DNA of 64,000 nucleotides. Source: Lampris incognitus (Eukaryota > Chordata > Actinopteri > Lampriformes > Lampridae). Both the position numbers and the translations under genes were made by a program. A model generated the notes under the pieces. It made no database searches and was not told the origin of the DNA. It saw only the letters and a list, made by a program, of their open reading frames with translations. Where the stretch lies: positions 29,142,009 through 29,206,008 of the forward strand of contig NC_079230.1 in NCBI RefSeq assembly GCF_029633865.1, given 5' to 3'. Shown here one piece after another: positions 1 to 7,717 of this stretch. Every line of letters starts with the position of its first letter. Within the stretch, counting starts at the first letter, position 1.

Positions 1-106
1 TCACAGATGTGAAATATTGGATCATTTTGCTCAATAAATGAATGAGCAAGTATCATATTTTTGTCTCATTTGTTTAATTGGGTTTTCTTCATCTACTTTT
101 AGGACT
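1..106 (+). mobile_element. Tc1/mariner 3'-end relic (cut by window start)
   Basis: This is the distal part of the Tc1/mariner fossil described in full at 2311-2479. It runs from the tcacagatgtgaaatattgg stretch to ttttaggact and stops where the SINE begins. The outer terminal inverted repeat is absent. Units 3, 4 and 12 share one variant near its start (gatgtgcaata for gatgtgaaata), a marker of family C. Confidence 0.75.
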
Positions 107-490
107 CGTCGCCGGACCGAATCCCCGTGTTACCCCCGCCTTGATTGGTGTCGCTAAAGCCACAATTGGCCGTGTGTGCGGGTGTGAAGCCGGATGTGAG
201 TATGTGTCGAGGTGGCTGCAGTAGCGCCTCCTCTGATCGGTCGGGGCGCCTGTTCGGGGGAGAGGGAGAACTGGAGGAATAGCGTGATCCTGCCACGCGC
301 TACGTCGCCCTGGCGAAACGCCTCACTGTCAGGGGAACGAAGCGGCTGGCGACTCCACATGCGTCGGAGGAGGCATGTGGTAGTCTGCAGCCCTCCCCGC
401 AATGGCAGAGGGGATGGAGCAGAAACCGGGAGGGATCGGAAGAGTGGGGTAATTGGTCCCATATAATTGGGGAGACAAAGAGGAACGAAA
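107..490 (+). mobile_element. 5'-truncated tRNA-derived SINE, teleost type
   Basis: The stretch resembles a SINE I know from many teleost genomes; I cannot give its database name with confidence. Its tRNA-related head survives only from the B box onward: ccggaccgaatccccg at about 114 looks like a decayed form of the pol III B box GGTTCGAATCC, and no A box precedes it. The body has hallmark stretches such as cggtcggggcgcctgttcgg and ctggcgactccacatgcgtc, then a tail agagtggggtaattgg followed by attggggagacaaagagg. Without the A box it should not be transcribed by pol III. The 5' edge abuts the Tc1 relic directly. The 3' edge is approximate, and I see no clear target-site duplication. Copies occur in every unit at the same offset. 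Two tail or body variants are useful markers: gatcctgcc or gatcccgcc, and ggtcccat or ggttccat. Confidence 0.75.
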
Positions 491-576
491 CCCCGATGAT
501 GAATTAAGGGACGCAAGATTATTAACACGCCGAATGTCGTAAAGTTTGTGTTTTCCTGCCTTAACGGGAACCATAT
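491..576. other. U1 3'-flanking spacer
   Basis: This is the stretch between the SINE tail and the U1 3' box. I recognise nothing in it. Near its end, units 2, 5, 6 and 13 share a cctgccgtaacgg variant in place of cctgccttaacgg. Unit 15 lacks that change although it has the family B U1 sequence. Confidence 0.4.
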
Positions 577-591
577 TGTTTTTCTTTTGAC
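577..591 (-). promoter_or_regulatory. U1 3' box (3'-end formation signal)
   Basis: Read on the minus strand, the sequence gtcaaaagaaaaaca starts 7 nt past the last U1 nucleotide. It fits the loose vertebrate snRNA 3'-box pattern GTTT-N(0-3)-AAARNNAGA, which directs Integrator-dependent 3'-end formation of pol II snRNAs. It recurs at the same place in all units. Units 9, 22 and 25 have one A fewer in its A-rich part. The assignment rests on position and composition; the match is partial. Confidence 0.55.
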
Positions 592-598
592 ATTTAAT

Positions 599-762
599 CA
601 GGGGAGAGCGCGAACGCAGTCCCCCACTACCAGAAATTATGCAGTCGAGATTCCCACGTTTGGGGAATTCGCACAGGTCAGCACAACCGGAGTGCAATGG
701 TCAAGCCTCGCCGTGGGTGAACCACCTTCTTGATCATGGTGTCTCCCCTGCCAGGTAAGTAT
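599..762 (-). ncRNA. U1: U1 spliceosomal snRNA gene, unit 1 (common type)
   Basis: U1 snRNA is the RNA core of the U1 snRNP, which marks 5' splice sites in the nucleus. The gene is 164 nt, the same length as human U1. The RNA 5' end, AUACUUACCUGGCAGGGGAG, carries the splice-site-pairing ACUUACCUG. Stem-loop I spans about nt 16-48, with loop AUGAUCAAGAA (U1-70K site; A33 where human has C). Stem-loop II has the intact U1A loop AUUGCACUCC at nt 65-74. Stem-loop III follows at about nt 93-117. The Sm site is AAUUUCUGG (nt 125-133), and stem-loop IV ends in a UUCG tetraloop (nt 149-152). No break is visible. Units 7, 8, 10, 11, 14, 16, 19, 21, 23, 26 and 27 have the same RNA. This unit and unit 14 share a change at -5 (position 767). 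Confidence 0.97.
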
Positions 763-804
763 GAACACCAGCCATCGCACAGAGGAGCTGATTCTGACAC
801 ACAT

Positions 805-822
805 CTATCTGTATGACGGTGC
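805..822 (-). promoter_or_regulatory. PSE-like promoter element of U1
   Basis: On the minus strand gcaccgtcatacagatag lies at about -43 to -60 from the U1 start, where vertebrate pol II snRNA genes carry the SNAPc-binding proximal sequence element. It shares the CACC-N-T-N-A core of the vertebrate PSE and resembles the ACCGT part of the human U1 PSE as I recall it. There is no TATA box about 25-30 bp upstream, as expected for a pol II snRNA promoter. I saw no difference in it between units. The distal half matches the consensus poorly. Confidence 0.5.
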
Positions 823-868
823 CACGGCATCAAGTAAAGCGACTGCTTTGTCCTCACAGAAATCAAGG

Positions 869-883
869 TTTGTTTCTTTTAAC
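869..883 (-). promoter_or_regulatory. 3' box of the second U1-like copy
   Basis: On the minus strand gttaaaagaaacaaa starts 7 nt past the 3' end of the degenerate U1 copy. That is the same spacing and nearly the same sequence as the 3' box of the intact gene. It shows that this copy arose by duplication of a gene with its downstream signal, and not from a reverse-transcribed RNA. Units 16, 21 and 26 share one substitution here that lengthens the A run. Confidence 0.5.
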
Positions 884-890
884 ATGTAAA

Positions 891-1029
891 CGGGGGAGAG
901 CGCGAACGCAGTCCCCCACTACCGGAAATGATGCAGTCCAGAGTCTATAACATTTGGGGAATTGACCTTTCGCAAAGTCAGTTACCGTTGCTATGACCGT
1001 CAAGCCTTTCAGAACTATCCAGGAAGTAG
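891..1029 (-). pseudogene. Degenerate U1 snRNA copy, unit 1
   Basis: A second U1-related sequence lies upstream of each U1 gene in the same orientation, 128 bp from its start site. Stem-loop IV is preserved, with the UUCG loop and a ggtagtgggggactgcg stem side. The Sm site is altered (CAUUUCCGG for AAUUUCUGG). Stem-loops II and III are recognisable but diverged; the U1A loop is lost. At the 5' end CTACTTCCTGGATAG still resembles ATACTTACCTGGCAG, but stem-loop I is missing between it and AGGCTTGAC. Without the U1-70K site, the U1A loop and a normal Sm site, it should not form a U1 snRNP. It is unlikely to be expressed: I find no PSE at the expected place. Automated covariance searches may score it as U1. 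Confidence 0.8.
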
Positions 1030-1382
1030 CCGGAAAACACCAAAACATGAAGGAAGAAATCAGCGCATTGTGTGGTTAAAAGTAACAGTAGTAATACATT
1101 AGCTATCAATAATAGCTAGTAGCAAGCTTAGCTTGGAGCAGACAGGTATTTTTGTTGATTTTGGATGGATTAAGCTGGCCATGGGGTCTGCTATACTGTG
1201 ACATCTATTGACGACATTGCGCTTCTTGCGTTCTGGGTTTCGGGAAGGGAAAGAAAATGACACCCCCTCCAAACTTTTCACATATCTAGTATCCGATCTG
1301 CAGATCCCATAGGCACACCGTTTCAGCATTTTGTTGTGTGTTTGAAAGCTTGACGGACCGTTGCTAAGGTCGGATTGGACAA
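1030..1382. other. Unassigned spacer
   Basis: About 350 bp with no feature I recognise. It is AT-richer near 1090-1130, where gctatcaataatagc and aagcttagctt are short inverted repeats. A 95-codon open frame on the minus strand (1099-1386) recurs in most units, but it resembles no family I know, and its persistence is explained by unit homogeneity. Unit 23 lacks 5 bp here, next to a run of C. Confidence 0.4.
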
Positions 1383-1444
1383 GCACCGTTCTGGGGAGGT
1401 ACTTTGCGAAAGCTCAATTGAACTCGAGGCGTTCTAGAGGAGTG
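1383..1444 (-). pseudogene. Possible U2 snRNA 3'-end relic
   Basis: Read on the minus strand, ACTCC, ACGC, TCGA, GCA, GTACCTCC and AGAACGGTGC appear in the same order as in the 3' end of vertebrate U2 (ACTCCACGCATCGA ... GCAGTACCTCC-AGGAACGGTGC). Short insertions separate them. The strongest part is the last 25 nt, equivalent to U2 stem-loop IV. The first 100 nt of U2, including the branch-site-pairing region and Sm site, are not recognisable further upstream. It could be chance. If real it is an old, dead fragment; linked U1, U2, U5 and 5S genes have been described in a flatfish. Units 25 and 26 each have a private change here. Confidence 0.3.
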
Positions 1445-1677
1445 TAAAGTCTACCTCGACTGTACACAGTTACGGCTCCTGATCGGTCTAAAGTCTACGG
1501 TGAGTGAACGCTCTAGACTAATCGGAAGCCGAAAGAGCCGATTGTAGCGTACCAGTCATAGGTCCCAGATGAGACGAGCATCAAAGCTTATCAAGAGGAA
1601 GAAGAGTGGTTTTCAAAGTTTACGGCGATGTTTGTTCTTCGATGATTCGTTTGAAGGAAAAGTGTTAGCTATAGCTA
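1445..1677. other. Unassigned spacer with a short hairpin and a repeated 10-mer
   Basis: No gene is recognised. The 10-mer taaagtctac occurs twice about 44 bp apart (1445 and 1489). A hairpin can form from aatcgg ... ccgatt at about 1520-1543. Two linked haplotypes of this stretch and the end of the preceding spacer run through the array, as described under findings. Confidence 0.4.
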
Positions 1678-1832
1678 TTAGCGATTTTCCATAGGAACAA
1701 CTACACGAACTCACAGGCTGGCGCGAATTACAAGTGGAACTACCCCGTAGTCGCCCTGTCGAGAGTCGTGTTTCCATAGCGACGTAGGAACCGCCGGGAT
1801 CATGAGTTGACGTCAACATTTTGCGACAGCTT

Positions 1833-1994
1833 TCACCGCGACGTAATTATCCCATCCAGGTGGCGGGAAATGTCGAGGTAAATCGTCTCGTTTCTCCTGG
1901 AGGACTCGAGCCCCCGCTGAACCTCGTCGGTGGCGTAGTCAGCCAACAAAGCCTGCACCTCCTCGTCTGTCCGTTTCTCGGCTGATTTCTCCAT
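1833..1994 (-). pseudogene. Myb/SANT-like DNA-binding domain, N-terminal half (transposon gene fragment)
   Basis: A 53-codon frame starts at an ATG in good context and ends at TGA. The protein begins MEKSAEKRTDEEVQALLADY and continues with EVQRGLESSRRNETIYLDIS. This fits the Myb/SANT-like (trihelix, Myb_DNA-bind_4 type) pattern of teleost Harbinger-associated and MSANTD-type proteins: acidic first helix with E-x-x-A-L, then IQ-x-x-LE, then RN-x-x-VY-x-x-IS-x-x-L. The usual second half (G-x-x-RT-x-x-QC and following helices) is missing. The TGA overlaps a possible splice donor, CG|GTGAAAG, so this may be a stranded first exon. All copies stay open; units 7, 10 and 26 have E36D only. A CCAAT box lies about 107 bp upstream (2101-2105). 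It cannot encode a whole DNA-binding domain. Confidence 0.65.
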
Positions 1995-2212
1995 TTCGCT
2001 TGATCGAAATTAAGTTTGCTACCACACAGCTTGGTTGCTGGCTTATACAATTGCGCTTGTTGAACACCGAAGTAGAAGGCTGGTTGCTTCCGACGTTCAA
2101 CCAATCGGCGTCGAGCCCCTCCCAGCAGGTTTTCAGGGCCGCTCAGAAGTACCGACCCCAGAGCAGGGACTAGAGACGCTCCCTTAAAAGTCCCAGTAAG
2201 AGTTCCGGTCAG

Positions 2213-2288
2213 GGGTAGTTCCTCTAGTGGAAACACCAGCAAAGCTGCCGGCCCCCTAAAAGGTTCGGGTAGTTCCGCTGGTGGAAAA
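2213..2288 (+). repeat. Duplicated subterminal motif of the Harbinger-like element
   Basis: The 22-bp stretches at 2213-2234 (gggtagttcctctagtggaa and two more bases) and 2267-2288 (gggtagttccgctggtggaa and two more) are direct repeats 54 bp apart, with few differences. The outer one is part of the terminal inverted repeat. Subterminal repeats of this kind are common transposase-binding sites in DNA transposons; here the role is inferred. Confidence 0.6.
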
Positions 2289-2310
2289 TGGCCTTATGAG
2301 TTGTGTTGAC

Positions 2311-2479
2311 AGGTTGCTTCACAAGGGGCGTCACTCCAGATACTGAAAGCAAAGGTTCACCTACTTTTGCCACTCACAGATGTGAAATATTGGATCATTT
2401 TGCTCAATAAATGAATGAGCAAGTATCATATTTTTGTCTCATTTGTTTAATTGGGTTTTCTTCATCTACTTTTAGGACT
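2311..2479 (+). mobile_element. Tc1/mariner transposon relic, transposase 3' end and 3' region
   Basis: The segment matches, from memory, the 3' end of a common fish Tc1/mariner element. It starts with the last codons of the transposase (gcttcacaaggggcgtcact then ccagatactga, equivalent to the conserved ...AAQGGHTRY-stop). It continues through aaagcaaaggttcac, cacttttgccactcacagat-type sequence, ggatcattttgctcaataaa, tttttgtctcatttgtttaa and catctacttttaggact. Against the ancestral reading the short transposase remnant is one base out of frame. The outer terminal repeat (the end reading ...caagcaccactg in intact elements) is missing, because the SINE starts at 2480. The rest of the transposase is also missing; the 5' edge lies about 17 bp from the Harbinger-like TSD. 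Copies span every unit boundary. Variants: units 5, 6, 13, 15 and 19 end in gggcttcac, and 17 and 18 share tacggaaagc. Confidence 0.75.
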
Positions 2480-2971
2480 CGTCGCCGGACCGAATCCCCG
2501 TGTTACCCCCGCCTTGATTGGTGTCGCTAAAGCCACAATTGGCCGTGTGTGCGGGTGTGAAGCCGGATGTGAGTATGTGTCGAGGTGGCTGCAGTAGCGC
2601 CTCCTCTGATCGGTCGGGGCGCCTGTTCGGGGGAGAGGGAGAACTGGAGGAATAGCGTGATCCTGCCACGCGCTACGTCGCCCTGGCGAAACGCCTCACT
2701 GTCAGGGGAACGAAGCGGCTGGCGACTCCACATGCGTCGGAGGAGGCATGTGGTAGTCTGCAGCCCTCCCCGCAATGGCAGAGGGGATGGAGCAGAAACC
2801 GGGAGGGATCGGAAGAGTGGGGTAATTGGTCCCATATAATTGGGGAGACAAAGAGGAACGAAACCCCGATGATGAATTAAGGGACGCAAGATTATTAACA
2901 CGCCGAATGTCGTAAAGTTTGTGTTTTCCTGCCGTAACGGGAACCATATTGTTTTTCTTTTGACATTTAAT

Positions 2972-3135
2972 CAGGGGAGAGCGCGAACGCAGTCCCCCAC
3001 TACCAGAAATTATGCAGTCGAGATTCCCACGTTTGGGGAATTCGCACAGGTCAGCACAACCGGAGTGCAATGGTCAAGCCTCGCCGTGGATGAACCACCT
3101 TCTTGATCATGGTGTCTCCCCTGCCAGGTAAGTAT
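2972..3135 (-). ncRNA. U1: U1 snRNA gene, unit 2 (C46U)
   Basis: Family B. It differs from the common type only at C46U, at the base of stem-loop I, where G18 could still pair as a G-U wobble. The Sm site and both protein-binding loops are unchanged. Confidence 0.96.
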
Positions 3136-3263
3136 GAACCCCAGCCATCGCACAGAGGAGCTGATTCTGACACACATCTATCTGTATGACGGTGCCACGG
3201 CATCAAGTAAAGCGACTGCTTTGTCCTCACAGAAATCAAGGTTTGTTTCTTTTAACATGTAAA

Positions 3264-3402
3264 CGGGGGAGAGCGCGAACGCAGTCCCCCACTACCGGAA
3301 ATGATGCAGTCCAGAGTCTATAACATTTGGGGAATTGACCTTTCGCAAAGTCAGTTACCGTTGCTATGACCGTCAAGCATTTCAGAACTATCCAGGAAGT
3401 AG
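3264..3402 (-). pseudogene. Degenerate U1 copy, unit 2
   Basis: Same structure as the copy at 891-1029. It carries the caagcattt variant, shared with units 3, 5, 8 and 24, in the stem-loop II remnant. Confidence 0.78.
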
Positions 3403-5344
3403 CCGGAAAACACCAAAACATGAAGGAAGAAATCAGCGCATTGTGTGGTTAAAAGTAGCAGTAGTAATACATTAGCTATCAATAATAGCTAGTAGCAAGC
3501 TTAGCTTGGAGCAGACAGGTATTTTTGTTGATTTTGGATGGATTAAGCTGGCCATGGGGTCTGCTATACTGTGACATCTATTGACGACATTGCGCTTCTT
3601 GCGTTCTGGGTTTCGGGAAGGGAAAGAAAATGACACCCCCTCCAAACTTTTCACATATCTAGTATCCGATCTGCAGATCCCATAGGCACACCGTTTCAGC
3701 ATTTTGTTGTGTGTTTGAAAGCTTGACGGACCGTTGCTAAGGTCGGATTGGACAAGCACCGTTCTGGGGAGGTACTTTGCGAAAGCTCAATTGAACTCGA
3801 GGCGTTCTAGAGGAGTGTAAAGTCTACCTCGACTGTACACAGTTACGGCTCCTGATCGGTCTAAAGTCTACGGTGAGTGAACGCTCTAGACTAATCGGAA
3901 GCCGAAAGAGCCGATTGTAGCGTACCAGTCATAGGTCCCAGATGAGACGAGCATCAAAGCTTATCAAGAGGAAGAAGAGTGGTTTTCAAAGTTTACGGCG
4001 ATGTTTGTTCTTCGATGATTCGTTTGAAGGAAAAGTGTTTGCTATAGCTATTAGCGATTTTCCATAGGAACAACTACACGAACTCACAGGCTGGCGCGAA
4101 TTACAAGTGGAACTACCCCGTAGTCGCCCTGTCGAGAGTCGTGTTTCCATAGCGACGTAGGAACCGCCGGGATCATGAGTTGACGTCAGCATTTTGCGAC
4201 AGCTTTCACCGCGACGTAATTATCCCATCCAGGTGGCGGGAAATGTCGAGGTAAATCGTCTCGTTTCTCCTGGAGGACTCGAGCCCCCGCTGAACCTCGT
4301 CGGTGGCGTAGTCAGCCAACAAAGCCTGCACCTCCTCGTCTGTCCGTTTCTCGGCTGATTTCTCCATTTCGCTTGATCGAAATTAAGTTTGCTACCACAC
4401 AGCTTGGTTGCTGGCTTATACAATTGCGCTTGTTGAACACCGAAGTAGAAGGCTGGTTGCTTCCGACGTTCAACCAATCGGCGTCGAGCCCCTCCCAGCA
4501 GGTTTTCAGGGCCGCTCAGAAGTACCGACCCCAGAGCAGGGACTAGAGACGCTCCCTTAAAAGTCCCAGTAAGAGTTCCGGTCAGGGGTAGTTCCTCTAG
4601 TGGAAACACCAGCAAAGCTGCCGGCCCCCTAAAAGGTTCGGGTAGTTCCGCTGGTGGAAAATGGCCTTATGAGTTGTGTTGACAGGTTGCTTCACAAGGG
4701 GCGTCACTCCAGATACTGAAAGCAAAGGTTCACCTACTTTTGCCACTCACAGATGTGCAATATTGGATCATTTTGCTCAATAAATGAATGAGCAAGTATC
4801 ATATTTTTGTCTCATTTGTTTAATTGGGTTTTCTTCATCTACTTTTAGGACTCGTCGCCGGACCGAATCCCCGTGTTACCCCCGCCTTGATTGGTGTCGC
4901 TAAAGCCACAATTGGCCGTGTGTGCGGGTGTGAAGCCGGATGTGAGTATGTGTCGAGGTGGCTGCAGTAGCGCCTCCTCTGATCGGTCGGGGCGCCTGTT
5001 CGGGGGAGAGGGAGAACTGGAGGAATAGCGTGATCCCGCCACGCGCTACGTCGCCCTGGCGAAACGCCTCACTGTCAGGGGAACGAAGCGGCTGGCGACT
5101 CCACATGCGTCGGAGGAGGCATGTGGTAGTCTGCAGCCCTCCCCGCAATGGCAGAGGGGATGGAGCAGAAACCGGGAGGGATCGGAAGAGTGGGGTAATT
5201 GGTCCCATATAATTGGGGAGACAAAGAGGAACGAAACCCCGATGATGAATTAAGGGACGCAAGATTATTAACACGCCGAATGTCGTAAAGTTTGTGTTTT
5301 CCTGCCTTAACGGGAACCATATTGTTTTTCTTTTGACATTTAAT

Positions 5345-5508
5345 CAGGGGAGAGCGCGAACGCAGTCCCCCACTACCAGATATTATGCAGTCGAGATTCC
5401 CACGTTTGGGGAATTCGCACAAATCATCACAACCGGAGTGCAATGGTCAAGCCTCGCCGTAGGTGAACCACCTTCTTGATCATGGTGTCTCCCCTGCCAG
5501 GTAAGTAT
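5345..5508 (-). ncRNA. U1: U1 snRNA gene, unit 3 (five changes, Sm-site variant)
   Basis: Family C. The changes are C48U, C82A, C86U, C87U and U128A. U128A turns the Sm site AAUUUCUGG into AAUAUCUGG, breaking the run of three U that Sm proteins contact. C48U and C87U can keep stem pairing as G-U wobbles. This is a candidate for a poorly assembling variant; the promoter and 3' box are intact. Confidence 0.9.
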
Positions 5509-5636
5509 GAACCCCAGCCATCGCACAGAGGAGCTGATTCTGACACACATCTATCTGTATGACGGTGCCACGGCATCAAGTAAAGCGACTGCTTTGTCCT
5601 CACAGAAATCAAGGTTTGTTTCTTTTAACATGTAAA

Positions 5637-5775
5637 CGGGGGAGAGCGCGAACGCAGTCCCCCACTACCGGAAATGATGCAGTCCAGAGTCTATAACATT
5701 TGGGGAATTGACCTTTCGCAAAGTCAGTTACCGTTGCTATGACCGTCAAGCATTTCAGAACTATCCAGGAAGTAG
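5637..5775 (-). pseudogene. Degenerate U1 copy, unit 3
   Basis: Carries the caagcattt variant; otherwise as in unit 1. Confidence 0.78.
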
Positions 5776-7717
5776 CCGGAAAACACCAAAACATGAAGGA
5801 AGAAATCAGCGCATTGTGTGGTTAAAAGTAGCAGTAGTAATACATTAGCTATCAATAATAGCTAGTAGCAAGCTTAGCTTGGAGCAGACAGGTATTTTTG
5901 TTGATTTTGGATGGATTAAGCTGGCCATGGGGTCTGCTATACTGTGACATCTATTGACGACATTGCGCTTCTTGCGTTCTGGGTTTCGGGAAGGGAAAGA
6001 AAATGACACCCCCTCCAAACTTTTCACATATCTAGTATCCGATCTGCAGATCCCATAGGCACACCGTTTCAGCATTTTGTTGTGTGTTTGAAAGCTTGAC
6101 GGACCGTTGCTAAGGTCGGATTGGACAAGCACCGTTCTGGGGAGGTACTTTGCGAAAGCTCAATTGAACTCGAGGCGTTCTAGAGGAGTGTAAAGTCTAC
6201 CTCGACTGTACACAGTTACGGCTCCTGATCGGTCTAAAGTCTACGGTGAGTGAACGCTCTAGACTAATCGGAAGCCGAAAGAGCCGATTGTAGCGTACCA
6301 GTCATAGGTCCCAGATGAGACGAGCATCAAAGCTTATCAAGAGGAAGAAGAGTGGTTTTCAAAGTTTACGGCGATGTTTGTTCTTCGATGATTCGTTTGA
6401 AGGAAAAGTGTTTGCTATAGCTATTAGCGATTTTCCATAGGAACAACTACACGAACTCACAGGCTGGCGCGAATTACAAGTGGAACTACCCCGTAGTCGC
6501 CCTGTCGAGAGTCGTGTTTCCATAGCGACGTAGGAACCGCCGGGATCATGAGTTGACGTCAGCATTTTGCGACAGCTTTCACCGCGACGTAATTATCCCA
6601 TCCAGGTGGCGGGAAATGTCGAGGTAAATCGTCTCGTTTCTCCTGGAGGACTCGAGCCCCCGCTGAACCTCGTCGGTGGCGTAGTCAGCCAACAAAGCCT
6701 GCACCTCCTCGTCTGTCCGTTTCTCGGCTGATTTCTCCATTTCGCTTGATCGAAATTAAGTTTGCTACCACACAGCTTGGTTGCTGGCTTATACAATTGC
6801 GCTTGTTGAACACCGAAGTAGAAGGCTGGTTGCTTCCGACGTTCAACCAATCGGCGTCGAGCCCCTCCCAGCAGGTTTTCAGGGCCGCTCAGAAGTACCG
6901 ACCCCAGAGCAGGGACTAGAGACGCTCCCTTAAAAGTCCCAGTAAGAGTTCCGGTCAGGGGTAGTTCCTCTAGTGGAAACACCAGCAAAGCTGCCGGCCC
7001 CCTAAAAGGTTCGGGTAGTTCCGCTGGTGGAAAATGGCCTTATGAGTTGTGTTGACAGGTTGCTTCACAAGGGGCGTCACTCCAGATACTGAAAGCAAAG
7101 GTTCACCTACTTTTGCCACTCACAGATGTGCAATATTGGATCATTTTGCTCAATAAATGAATGAGCAAGTATCATATTTTTGTCTCATTTGTTTAATTGG
7201 GTTTTCTTCATCTACTTTTAGGACTCGTCGCCGGACCGAATCCCCGTGTTACCCCCGCCTTGATTGGTGTCGCTAAAGCCACAATTGGCCGTGTGTGCGG
7301 GTGTGAAGCCGGATGTGAGTATGTGTCGAGGTGGCTGCAGTAGCGCCTCCTCTGATCGGTCGGGGCGCCTGTTCGGGGGAGAGGGAGAACTGGAGGAATA
7401 GCGTGATCCCGCCACGCGCTACGTCGCCCTGGCGAAACGCCTCACTGTCAGGGGAACGAAGCGGCTGGCGACTCCACATGCGTCGGAGGAGGCATGTGGT
7501 AGTCTGCAGCCCTCCCCGCAATGGCAGAGGGGATGGAGCAGAAACCGGGAGGGATCGGAAGAGTGGGGTAATTGGTCCCATATAATTGGGGAGACAAAGA
7601 GGAACGAAACCCCGATGATGAATTAAGGGACGCAAGATTATTAACACGCCGAATGTCGTAAAGTTTGTGTTTTCCTGCCTTAACGGGAACCATATTGTTT
7701 TTCTTTTGACATTTAAT

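Larger units (their letters stand above)
1681..2293 (-). mobile_element. PIF/Harbinger-like non-autonomous DNA transposon
   Basis: A 613-bp element is bounded by TTA on both sides (1678-1680 and 2294-2296), the 3-bp TWA target duplication typical of PIF/Harbinger. Its ends are imperfect inverted repeats. The left end reads gcgattttccataggaac; the right end, read inward on the minus strand, reads ggccattttccaccagcgg then aactacccgaacc. Both share ATTTTCCA, then GGAAC, then CTAC.CGAAC. No transposase is present. On the minus strand it holds the start of a Myb/SANT-like frame (1833-1994), and PIF/Harbinger elements characteristically carry such a second gene. It is therefore probably an internally deleted derivative that kept the promoter side and first exon of the Myb-like gene. 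A 22-bp subterminal motif is duplicated near the right end. A copy sits at the same place in every unit, so the insertion predates amplification. Confidence 0.7.

Noticed and set aside
107-130. tRNA gene
   Set aside because: Only a decayed B box is present and no cloverleaf can be drawn; it is the SINE head.
154-697. Frames of 65 to 180 codons over the SINE and U1 gene on both strands
   Set aside because: They read through a SINE and a structural RNA gene. The 180-codon version exists only in the units with a 1-bp loss, which fuses two chance frames.
1099-1386. 95-codon minus-strand frame in the spacer
   Set aside because: No family resemblance and no sign of a coding pattern. Unit 23 interrupts it with a 5-bp loss.
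1445-1560. Full-length U2 gene on the minus strand
   Set aside because: A faint 5'-like stretch (atcggctctttcggcttccg) exists, but the branch-site-pairing region and Sm site are absent and the spacing is too short.
1489-1590. Weak likeness to a 5S rRNA gene (gtctacgg start, cggaagcc)
   Set aside because: The internal control region (A box, intermediate element, C box) cannot be aligned at proper spacing and there is no T-run terminator.
1847-2242. 131-codon frame on the minus strand, present in every unit
   Set aside because: It overlaps the Myb/SANT frame in another reading frame, resembles no family I know, and persists only because the units are copies of each other.
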